This document shows positions 1 through 5,626 of a stretch of 5,626 nt of DNA, piece after piece. This DNA comes from Fulvivirga aurantia (GTDB lineage: Bacteria > Bacteroidota > Bacteroidia > Cytophagales > Cyclobacteriaceae): NCBI RefSeq assembly GCF_009711475.1, contig NZ_SMMD01000685.1:1-5626 (forward strand), read 5' to 3'. A program made the position numbers and the translations under genes. Each line of letters starts with the position of its first letter. The first letter of the stretch is position 1. The notes beneath the pieces are model-generated. The model had not been told where the DNA came from, made no database searches, and saw only the letters and a program-made list of their open reading frames with translations.

Positions 1-261
1 GTGTTTGGCTACACACCCATGAGCACACTTAGAGAGTATTTAGAAACTTCTGAAATCAAAGAGACTGGAACTGATCTGACTAGTATGGAGATGGTGCAGG
101 AAATTTTAGAAGACTATGAAACACTACTATCACACATGATAAATGTGGCTGATGCAGCTATAGATGTAGGTGATGTCGGGACTGAGGATATGATCAATTC
201 TTTTATTAAAGAAATGGAAAAAAGTCACTGGATGTTTACTGCATTTGCATCTGACAAATAA
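1..261 (+). CDS. dps: Dps-family ferritin-like protein, C-terminal part (5' end outside window)
   Basis: This is the C-terminal 86 residues of a Dps/DNA-starvation ferritin-like protein. Known Dps proteins form 12-subunit cytoplasmic cages that oxidise and store iron using peroxide and often protect DNA. The visible part matches the end of the four-helix bundle: a PMSTLREYLETSEIKE linker, a long helix (about residues 30-58, MVQEILEDYETLLSHM...), then a GDVGTEDM turn and a last helix holding the typical Trp (SHWMFTAFAS). The ferroxidase His/Asp/Glu residues lie in the missing N-terminal half, so activity cannot be judged. The first base triplet is GTG, but it reads as an internal Val of the fold; the full protein should be about 155-165 residues. 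No Lys-rich C-terminal tail follows, so any DNA binding would depend on the unseen N-terminus. A terminator lies 13 bp after the stop codon. Family is confident; symbol is by family only. Confidence 0.87.
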   Translation: MFGYTPMSTLREYLETSEIKETGTDLTSMEMVQEILEDYETLLSHMINVADAAIDVGDVGTEDMINSFIKEMEKSHWMFTAFASDK

Positions 262-274
262 ATTTCTTTAACTT

Positions 275-311
275 GAGTCGTGTCTACAGAATTGGCATGA
301 CTCTTTTTTTT
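275..311 (+). terminator. Rho-independent terminator after dps
   Basis: GAGTCGTG (275-282) pairs with CATGACTC (296-303), giving an 8-bp stem with one G-T wobble and a 13-nt loop. Eight T residues follow (304-311). It lies just after the dps stop and ends only 18 bp before the start of the stress-protein gene, so it either ends the dps transcript or allows partial read-through into the next gene. Confidence 0.85.
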
Positions 312-329
312 CAATAAAACTACAAAGCT

Positions 330-749
330 ATGGAACAAATAATGGTTCCTATCGATTTCACAAAGGCATCGGTAGCGGGGGTAGAAAAGGCAATCTCGAT
401 TGCTATAGAAAGAGATGCTGAGTTACACTTGGTCAATATTATTGCACCAATCAAATCGGGCCCTCTGGAAATTCAACTAGACCACACACTTAATTTGCTT
501 AGAGAGCATGAGGCAAAGCTATCTTCACTTCTTACAGAAGTAGATAGACGAGGAGTGAAGATTAATAGCAAAATACAGGTGGCGAATTTTGAAAAGGGAA
601 TTAAAAAGTATCTTAAAGACCATAAAATCGATCTTATTGTTGTGGGCATCAACGGTTCACATACTGTGGGCGATCTATTTTGCGTTGGTCGGGATGAAAA
701 GCTAATTAAGGTTAGCTGCCCGATTGAAGTCGTAAAACAGGCTAGCTAA
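330..749 (+). CDS. Universal stress protein (UspA family), single domain
   Basis: A 139-residue cytoplasmic protein with the Usp alpha/beta fold. The N-terminal strand and loop IMVPIDFTKAS (residues 4-14) carries the conserved Asp9 that contacts adenine in ATP-binding Usps. The core strand DLIVVGINGS (101-110) starts the phosphate-binding loop, and PIEVV (131-135) is the usual last strand. The loop reads G106-x2-G109-x10-G120-R121 where ATP-binding members have G-x2-G-x9-G-S/T, so nucleotide binding may be weakened or lost. One domain of about 140 residues is the classical length; many Bacteroidota Usps are tandem proteins of about 280. The start at 330 has no Shine-Dalgarno, as is common in this phylum; ATG at 342 (Met5) is a less likely alternative because it would trim the first strand. 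It lies 68 bp after dps with a terminator between. Its 3' end overlaps the opposing peptidase gene by 8 bp. Stress role is inferred from family and neighbour. Confidence 0.88.
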   Translation: MEQIMVPIDFTKASVAGVEKAISIAIERDAELHLVNIIAPIKSGPLEIQLDHTLNLLREHEAKLSSLLTEVDRRGVKINSKIQVANFEKGIKKYLKDHKIDLIVVGINGSHTVGDLFCVGRDEKLIKVSCPIEVVKQAS

Positions 750-1446
750 CAGTTTTATTAAGCGCTTTTATTCCTAAAATAAGGTTGGGATCAGGACAAT
801 GCTTTATGTACTTGTACCTGTCAGATTTTGCCGCCACTCCGGGGTAATCACCAAAATGATTGTCCATGTTATCGATGACCTGAAAGTGTAAATGAGGTGG
901 CCAATGTACGTTTTCTTCATAAGAACCTAGCGTTGCGATCTGCTCACCTTTACCTACTTCCTGACCGATCGTTTTATCACCCAAAGATTGAACGCTTAAA
1001 TGTCCGTAAAGCGTAAAAAATTGAATGCCCTCCAACTCATGCTGTAATATTATGGTAGGTCCGTAATCAGCATGAGCATTATTATTTTTAAAACTATGTA
1101 CTTTCCCCGGAAGTGGGGCAAAAACAGGCGTTCCGTTTACAGCCCAGATATCTATGCCCAAATGTATACTGCGTACCTTGCTGCCTGAGAAAACTTCACT
1201 GCGTTTGTAAATTTGCCTGTCCTCATCATATTTTCCAATACCGACATCTACCTTATTATTTTTCAACCTATCGAAAATATAGTTGGTAAACGCCTCTTCG
1301 TCATTGAGATCGAGTTGGTTTAATTGCTCATTTTTACTTGTAAGATCGAAAATAACGACATTTTCCTTATTTAAATCGTACGGGGTAACGGCAGCAAATT
1401 GCTCCTGATTTTTCTCTAAAATGTCTGCTAAAGACTGACTTGACAT
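742..1446 (-). CDS. M23-family (LytM-like) metallopeptidase without signal peptide
   Basis: A 234-residue protein with a complete M23 zinc-peptidase core. HLGID supplies metal ligands His95 and Asp99, LYGHLS supplies His149, and HLHF supplies His185 and His187; these match the HxxxD, H and HxH sets of LytM-type enzymes. M23 enzymes usually cut glycyl or D-amino acid cross-bridges of peptidoglycan. The N-terminus (MSSQSLADIL...) is polar and has no signal peptide or membrane segment, so export is not evident. Residues 1-90 are not a usual SH3 or LysM targeting domain; they include VDVGIGKYDEDRQIY (66-80), which precedes the catalytic core. From memory, this GxGxYxExRxIY...HLGIDIW...PPHLHFQ...CPDP pattern matches the M23 segment of large proteins that combine an aminoglycoside-phosphotransferase-like domain, M23 and a class III aminotransferase, so the true substrate may not be cell wall. 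The start ATG follows a purine-rich AGAGAGAAAAAAA stretch. The gene is transcribed away from the lipoprotein gene. Fold certain; function open. Confidence 0.87.
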   Translation of the reverse strand: MSSQSLADILEKNQEQFAAVTPYDLNKENVVIFDLTSKNEQLNQLDLNDEEAFTNYIFDRLKNNKVDVGIGKYDEDRQIYKRSEVFSGSKVRSIHLGIDIWAVNGTPVFAPLPGKVHSFKNNNAHADYGPTIILQHELEGIQFFTLYGHLSVQSLGDKTIGQEVGKGEQIATLGSYEENVHWPPHLHFQVIDNMDNHFGDYPGVAAKSDRYKYIKHCPDPNLILGIKALNKTVS

Positions 1447-1472
1447 AATTTTTTTCTCTCTGTTTTAAACCT

Positions 1473-1500
1473 TTTGCTTTCGATTTAATCAAAGGGCAAA
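1473..1500. promoter_or_regulatory. Imperfect dyad in the divergent intergenic region (possible operator)
   Basis: The 76 bp between the two divergent starts (1447-1522) must hold the upstream signals of both genes. Within it, TTTGC-TTT-C-GATT (1473-1485) mirrors AATC-AAA-GG-GCAAA (1487-1500) about T1486, with 12 pairs if one C and two G are bulged, or 10 of 14 in strict alignment over 1472-1500. Both outer ends present a TTTG, the Bacteroidota -33 motif, facing outward on opposite strands. I find no matching TAnnTTTG -7 box on either strand, so promoter positions are not assigned. AT-rich DNA yields such symmetry by chance fairly often. Confidence 0.3.
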
Positions 1501-1522
1501 TGAAACGAAAACATATAGAATT

Positions 1523-2383
1523 ATGAAAACGATCTTGAAATTATTGACGAACAAAAACTGGCTATTTGCTATAGCCTTTTCCGGTTTATTTTTGGCTTCG
1601 TGTGACAACGAAGAAGACATTGGTTTGGTTTCCGATGAAGCAGAAACTGAAGCAATTAGTGAGGCAGACATTGATGCTGTGTATGAAGACGTAGACGATA
1701 TGGCTTTGGTAAGCTTGCAGGCCGCAGATAATAGCGGTGGCCGAATCACAGAGGATACGCCTGACTCTGATCGCTTTTGTGGTACAGTAACCTTTGAAGG
1801 CGACAAATCAGCTGGTAAAATCACAATTGATTTTGGCGATGGATGTGAAGACAAAAAGGGCAATGTGAGAAAAGGTAAAGTAATTATCGAATATCAAAAA
1901 GGCAGATTAATACCTGGTTCTTTCGTAATGATTAGTTTGGAAGGATATTCAATCAATGACATAGCCATTGAAGGTGTGAGAAAATTAGAAAACATTTCTG
2001 AGTCAATTGAAGACTACCCGACTTTCCACATCACGTTAGTTGGTGGTAAAATTACCTGGCCAGATGGCACTGATGCCACCAGAGAAGTAGACAAAGTAAG
2101 GGTTTGGGTAAATGCAGCTAATCCAATAAACGATGAACACCATGTAACAGGTACTGCAAACGGTAAAACTAGGAGAGGTGTGAATTATGACATGGTTATC
2201 ACAGACACTTTGGTGTATAAGAGATCATGCAGATTTAGTCGAAGAGCCAGAATACCTGTAGCTGGTACCAAAGTAATCACGACAGATAATAAGACAATCA
2301 TCATGGATTTTGGTGATGGTGAATGTGATAGAAAGGTTGAAATAACTGTAAATGGTAATAATGAGGAAGTTACTTTAGATTAA
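1523..2383 (+). CDS. Bacteroidota lipoprotein with two Cys...DFGDG-Cys modules, function unknown
   Basis: A 286-residue secreted lipoprotein. Residues 1-26 form a signal peptide with charged start and hydrophobic core, ending in lipobox L24-A25-S26-C27. The next residues are DNEED, an acidic run of the type that directs Bacteroidota lipoproteins to the outer surface (inference). Residues 28-60 are a linker with 15 Asp/Glu and no Lys/Arg. The mature domain is rich in beta strands and has two similar modules: Cys86...DFGDG(103-107)-Cys108, followed by a GKVIIEY strand, and Cys236...DFGDG(262-266)-E-Cys268, followed by a VEITVNG strand near the C-terminus. Each probably holds one disulfide. Between them sit GGKITWPDGT (174-183) and TGTANGKTRRGVNYDMVIT (209-227). 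I recognise this pattern as a recurrent uncharacterised Bacteroidota family; no enzyme motif is visible. The start has no Shine-Dalgarno. A strong terminator follows 25 bp after the stop, so it is probably monocistronic. Boundaries are confident; role unknown. Confidence 0.85.
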   Translation: MKTILKLLTNKNWLFAIAFSGLFLASCDNEEDIGLVSDEAETEAISEADIDAVYEDVDDMALVSLQAADNSGGRITEDTPDSDRFCGTVTFEGDKSAGKITIDFGDGCEDKKGNVRKGKVIIEYQKGRLIPGSFVMISLEGYSINDIAIEGVRKLENISESIEDYPTFHITLVGGKITWPDGTDATREVDKVRVWVNAANPINDEHHVTGTANGKTRRGVNYDMVITDTLVYKRSCRFSRRARIPVAGTKVITTDNKTIIMDFGDGECDRKVEITVNGNNEEVTLD

Positions 2384-2408
2384 GGTTCGGTAACACCTAC
2401 ATTAGGAG

Positions 2409-2435
2409 GCTCCATACATTGTATGGGGCTTTTTT
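2409..2435 (+). terminator. Rho-independent terminator of the lipoprotein gene
   Basis: GCTCCATAC (2409-2417) pairs with GTATGGGGC (2421-2429): nine pairs with one T-G wobble and a tight ATT loop. T2430-T2435 follow. The last two T overlap the stop codon of the opposing glycosidase gene. Read on the minus strand the hairpin has no trailing T-run, so it should terminate mainly the plus-strand transcript. Confidence 0.9.
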
Positions 2436-3447
2436 ATTTGGCATACCATTTACCAATCAGCGATTCTACAGGCTTATTTTGTGGCGTGAATCGTTTGCAT
2501 TCGTTACCTCCATATTGTGCATATTTAGCATGCCATTTCCAAAGAAAGCCTCCTGCAAACCACTCTTCATTCCACACGGCCTGATAAAGTCCTTCATAGG
2601 CATTCATTTGAGCTGCGAGGTTTACGTTTAAAGTGTCCTGATTATAATTCCAGTGACCGCCAGTAGTGAAATCTATACTTTGATAACCATACTCGGTAAA
2701 CAATACAGGTTTATCATATTGATTATGCAATCTTTCTATTGAAGGAATGATTTTTTGCCATTCATTTTCTAAATGTGATGTCATTGGCGTTTTTGCTTGG
2801 CTAAGTGGAAAGTATGCATCGATCCCTATAAAATCCAAATCACCCCAAAAAGTTACTTGTTCAAAATTATCCCAGTTAGCAGCATACGTAAGCCTACCAG
2901 TGTATACTTTTCTGATTTCCTTTATTAGATATTTCCAATATTCAGGTCGTTTTACTACAGCCTTTCGATATTCAGTACCAATGCACAGCAACTCAACGTC
3001 TAAAGAATCAGCTATTCTCGCATAGGTCAATACGTACTTTGTATAATCAGTTTCCCACTTCTGCCAATCCTCGTCAGATTGCAGGTCAAAATCACCTGCC
3101 CAACCCTCACCACGCACCCAAACATGAGGTTTAAGCATTACCTTAAGGCCTAGATCTTGTGACATTTTAATGGTTTCGATGCTGCCTTCCACTTTTTCAC
3201 CCCACCATTGTCTTTCATAATTAAAATTGACTTCTGGTTGAGATTGTCTTGAAAATGCATAAGGTATGATAGCCACCCAACCAGCATTTACACGCTTAAT
3301 GTTTTCCATATCATCAATCGTGATAGGTCGGGGAGGAGCTACAAAACTCACACCACCTACTTTGGTTTGAGCCTTATCTTCAATGGTAAGTGCCAGTAAG
3401 ATTGTTACAAGTAAAAGGATGGTCAGAATGCCAAATAAGCGCTTCAT
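2434..3447 (-). CDS. Exported GH113-like TIM-barrel glycoside hydrolase
   Basis: A 337-residue protein resembling glycoside hydrolase family 113 and related GTA-type TIM-barrel proteins, which are retaining clan GH-A enzymes; characterised GH113 members act on beta-1,4-mannan. Residues 4-21 are a hydrophobic signal peptide or N-terminal anchor (LFGILTILLLVTILLAL); there is no lipobox Cys, so it should be periplasmic or secreted. Barrel landmarks appear in order: GGVSF (31-35), NAGWVAIIPY (54-63), LKVMLKPHVW (101-110), LLCIGTEY with the likely acid/base Glu159, LDFIGIDAYFPLS (204-216), and PVLFTEYGY with the likely nucleophile Glu252. An aromatic patch near the end (FLWKWHAKY, 301-309) may line the sugar site. 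The start lies 17 bp after the upstream exporter stop, with no clear Shine-Dalgarno, so the two genes are probably co-transcribed. Length fits a single-domain family member and no carbohydrate-binding module is present. Fold and catalytic pair are well supported; mannan as substrate is only a family guess. Confidence 0.85.
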   Translation of the reverse strand: MKRLFGILTILLLVTILLALTIEDKAQTKVGGVSFVAPPRPITIDDMENIKRVNAGWVAIIPYAFSRQSQPEVNFNYERQWWGEKVEGSIETIKMSQDLGLKVMLKPHVWVRGEGWAGDFDLQSDEDWQKWETDYTKYVLTYARIADSLDVELLCIGTEYRKAVVKRPEYWKYLIKEIRKVYTGRLTYAANWDNFEQVTFWGDLDFIGIDAYFPLSQAKTPMTSHLENEWQKIIPSIERLHNQYDKPVLFTEYGYQSIDFTTGGHWNYNQDTLNVNLAAQMNAYEGLYQAVWNEEWFAGGFLWKWHAKYAQYGGNECKRFTPQNKPVESLIGKWYAK

Positions 3448-3464
3448 ATCTGTCTTAACGCAAC

Positions 3465-5626
3465 CTATTTAGTCTTGTTTTTGAAGAAGTATAATATCAA
3501 TACAGGAAGTAAGGTAAGATCGATAACTAAGGCAAAAATAAGCGTTAAACTTATAAGAAGACCGGTGTAAAAAGTACCACCAAATGATGATAAAAGCAGT
3601 GTGAGAAAGCCTCCTGAAAGAATTAAACTAGTGACCGTAATAGCCTTACCAGTGGAGAGAAACGTTCTTTTAAGTGCGTAGAGAAGTGGTTTCTTTTTTC
3701 TTAACTCGATCTTAAGTTTACTTATAAAATGAATGGTGTCATCTACGGCTATGCCAAAAGCTATAGTGAAAATTATCGAAGTGCTTAACTTGAGGGTAAT
3801 TCCAAAAGCTCCCATTATACCTGCTACAATTACCAGAGGTATCATATTAGGGATTAGCGTTATTAGTATCATTCTCAAAGATTTGAACATAACGCCAGCA
3901 ATTAAAGCAACTACTCCAAATGCTATTGCCAAGCCCTGAAACATATTTCTCGATAAGTATTCGTTGTTTTTATCGATAAGGTTAGATGTGCCTGTAACTT
4001 TAAATTTCACTAAGTCAGCATCAGTACTTGCAGCGATAAACTGTTTCAGATCTTCAGTTCGTTGCAAAGATAAATTGCTGCCTATATCACCAACTCTTGC
4101 GGTTATTCGGCCGACTGTTCCATCCTTAGCAGTCAGCTTAAAGGAATATTCTTCATTATCCATTCTGTTGATGTATCTCATGGCTTTCTTCCAGTCACGA
4201 TCATCTTCAGGTAGCTTAAATTGATTGCTGACACCTCCATTGATGGCTTGATTTACACCCCTCATGATGGTTCCGGGTGAGATAATATTACCAGCGTAAA
4301 AATCATAGCGCATGTATTCAGCCACTTTATCGATTTCTTCTAGTACATCTTTATCAAAAACCTTTCTTCCATTTTGCACCTCGGCAGTTACTTCAAATGG
4401 GCGAGACCCGCCAAAATTCTCATCAAAAAATAAAAATGACTGCTTCAAAGGCGCATCATTAGGAAGGTCTTCTATCAGGTAAGTATTAATTACAATTTGA
4501 GAGACACCATATACAGCAAGCGCTGTCAGAATGATATTAATTGCAATAATCAGTTTTCCCTTGCGCAGGACAAATATGAAAGCTTTACTCAAAGAGCCAA
4601 ACCAGGCTGATCTATTGGTAAGTTTTTCTGACACCTTGGGTTTTCTTAAAAATACCAGACAAGATGGTAGAAGAGTAAAGGCGACAATAAAGGCCATAAA
4701 TACACCTATGGCCGTATAAAGTCCAAACTCTTTGATAGGCGCAATGCTGGCAGTTAGTAAAGTAAGAAAGCCAATGGATGTAGTAAGAGAAGTTAAAAAG
4801 GTGGCCACTCCGACCTCTTTAAATGTTACTTCAATCGCTTTTTGTTTGGTAACACCTATTCTGAGTTGCTCAATGTACTTGGTCATGATGTGAACCACGT
4901 CTGACATACCCACCACAAACATGATAGTGGGTAGAAGCACCATTAGAATATCAAGTGTTTTGCCTGTAAGGCCCATTAATCCTAATATCCAGATGGTAGA
5001 GAGGAGCACAACGGTGAGGGGTATGATTACGCCCCACCAGCTTCTATAGGCGAAAGCAAGAAAAACGATAACCAATAAAATTGAAGCCGACAAAAACAGC
5101 ATAAGCTCCCACTGCATTTTCTCTACAAACACACCCTGGGCATAGGTTTTACCAGCGAGGTAAACTTTTTCGAAACCATAGGGTGCCAGGGCATTTTGAA
5201 CGTTTATTACCAAATCATCAGCGTTTTCTTTAGTCTTGAGCGTACCATGCCTTACCAAAATAGCTGTGGCTTTGCCATCGGTACTCACCAGTGACTCTGT
5301 CAGCAGCTCGTCTTTGTAGATACGCGTACTGTCTGCATCGTATCTCTCAGGCTCATAAGGGTGAATCATCGGTATTTTAAAAAGCCCTGCCGGACTAATT
5401 ACGGGTCGCTCAATCGTGGTAAGTGCGTTTACGGCTAAGACATCTGGGATATCTTGCAGTTCATTACTTAAACTATCAAGGCTGGTGAGAAAGTCTTTTT
5501 CGAATATTGTGGGAGAGTTAATAATGCCGACTAATAGGTAGTCGTTGTCATTATCAAACATTTGTTTGAATTCCTGATAGTAGGTGAGGTCAGGATCATC
5601 AACCGGAAAGAAATCTTCAAATACGT
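3465..5626 (-). CDS. RND/MMPL-superfamily exporter (COG1033-like), N-terminus outside window
   Basis: An inner-membrane, proton-driven transporter of the RND superfamily, of the 'predicted exporter'/MMPL type rather than the drug-efflux type of about 1,050 residues that works with an adaptor and outer-membrane channel. The reading frame stays open to the window edge: before the first ATG (5559-5561) it reads VFEDFFPVDDPDLTYYQEFKQ, a typical start of the first periplasmic domain, so that ATG is internal and TM1 plus the real start are missing. Numbering from that Met: periplasmic domain 1 up to about 153; TM2-TM6 at about 154-171, 177-197, 203-224, 252-272 and 281-302; TM7 about 336-355; periplasmic domain 2 about 356-540; TM8-TM12 about 541-692. 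Both halves carry the TM4/TM10 acidic motif (GMSDVVH, Asp221; GIAVDDTIHF, Asp607/Asp608) and a GFLTLL repeat (264-269, 651-656), showing the usual duplication. Substrate unknown; lipids, hopanoid-like or other envelope molecules are family possibilities. First visible gene of an operon with the glycosidase. Confidence 0.9.
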   Translation of the reverse strand, partial: VFEDFFPVDDPDLTYYQEFKQMFDNDNDYLLVGIINSPTIFEKDFLTSLDSLSNELQDIPDVLAVNALTTIERPVISPAGLFKIPMIHPYEPERYDADSTRIYKDELLTESLVSTDGKATAILVRHGTLKTKENADDLVINVQNALAPYGFEKVYLAGKTYAQGVFVEKMQWELMLFLSASILLVIVFLAFAYRSWWGVIIPLTVVLLSTIWILGLMGLTGKTLDILMVLLPTIMFVVGMSDVVHIMTKYIEQLRIGVTKQKAIEVTFKEVGVATFLTSLTTSIGFLTLLTASIAPIKEFGLYTAIGVFMAFIVAFTLLPSCLVFLRKPKVSEKLTNRSAWFGSLSKAFIFVLRKGKLIIAINIILTALAVYGVSQIVINTYLIEDLPNDAPLKQSFLFFDENFGGSRPFEVTAEVQNGRKVFDKDVLEEIDKVAEYMRYDFYAGNIISPGTIMRGVNQAINGGVSNQFKLPEDDRDWKKAMRYINRMDNEEYSFKLTAKDGTVGRITARVGDIGSNLSLQRTEDLKQFIAASTDADLVKFKVTGTSNLIDKNNEYLSRNMFQGLAIAFGVVALIAGVMFKSLRMILITLIPNMIPLVIVAGIMGAFGITLKLSTSIIFTIAFGIAVDDTIHFISKLKIELRKKKPLLYALKRTFLSTGKAITVTSLILSGGFLTLLLSSFGGTFYTGLLISLTLIFALVIDLTLLPVLILYFFKNKTK

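Noticed and set aside
733..757. Bidirectional terminator at the usp/peptidase junction
   Set aside because: The stem is only six pairs, almost all A-T, with a 13-nt loop and no separate T-run on either strand; too weak to annotate as a terminator.
1447..1522. Bacteroidota-type promoter (TTTG ... TAnnTTTG) for the divergent genes
   Set aside because: TTTG boxes exist on both strands, but no TAnnTTTG at suitable spacing; TATAGAAT at 1514-1521 is too close to the lipoprotein start to serve as its -7 box.
1489..1863. 124-codon minus-strand frame opposite the lipoprotein start
   Set aside because: It is antisense to a gene with a clear signal peptide and family pattern; its Ser-rich product and hydrophobic tail are by-products of the opposite strand, and it would cross the intergenic region.
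2409..2435. Same hairpin as a terminator for the minus-strand exporter-glycosidase operon
   Set aside because: On the minus strand the stem is followed by TCCTAATG and not a T-run, so intrinsic termination in that direction is not supported.
2419..3025. Plus-strand frames at 2419-2631 and 2747-3025
   Set aside because: Both lie opposite the glycosidase gene, which has intact catalytic motifs. One would begin inside the terminator hairpin. No recognisable domains.
3733..4719. Plus-strand frames at 3733-3939, 3964-4224 and 4531-4719
   Set aside because: Antisense to the exporter coding sequence; composition reflects complements of membrane-segment codons and no family features are seen.

Overview
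The window looks like ordinary chromosomal DNA from a marine-type or soil-type Bacteroidota, probably of the Cytophagales kind. The DNA is AT-rich, clear Shine-Dalgarno sites are missing before most genes, and one lipoprotein has an LASC lipobox followed at once by acidic residues. That lipoprotein also resembles an uncharacterised family I associate with this phylum. Genus-level placement is not possible from this sequence. There are no RNA genes, mobile elements, CRISPR arrays or long non-coding stretches; the longest gene-free gap is 76 bp.

Layout. Positions 1-749 (+) hold the 3' end of a dps ferritin-like gene, an intrinsic terminator, and a single-domain universal stress protein gene starting 18 bp after the terminator's T-run. 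These are two stress or stationary-phase functions. Positions 742-1446 (-) encode an M23-type metallopeptidase with no visible signal peptide; its end overlaps the end of the stress gene by 8 bp, tail to tail. A 76-bp divergent intergenic region carrying an imperfect dyad separates it from a lipoprotein gene (1523-2383, +) built around two Cys...DFGDG-Cys modules and closed by a strong hairpin terminator. The rest (2434-5626, -) is a probable two-gene operon: an RND/MMPL-superfamily exporter whose 5' end lies beyond the window, followed 17 bp later by an exported GH113-like TIM-barrel glycoside hydrolase.

How the genes fit together. Dps and the stress protein plausibly share a stress response, with the terminator setting their ratio. 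The exporter and glycosidase are probably co-transcribed and both act at the cell envelope, but no substrate can be read from the sequence. The peptidase and lipoprotein share only a divergent upstream region. I do not see a clearly new multi-gene system. The least understood parts are the apparently cytoplasmic M23 protein, the two-module lipoprotein and the exporter-glycosidase pairing.
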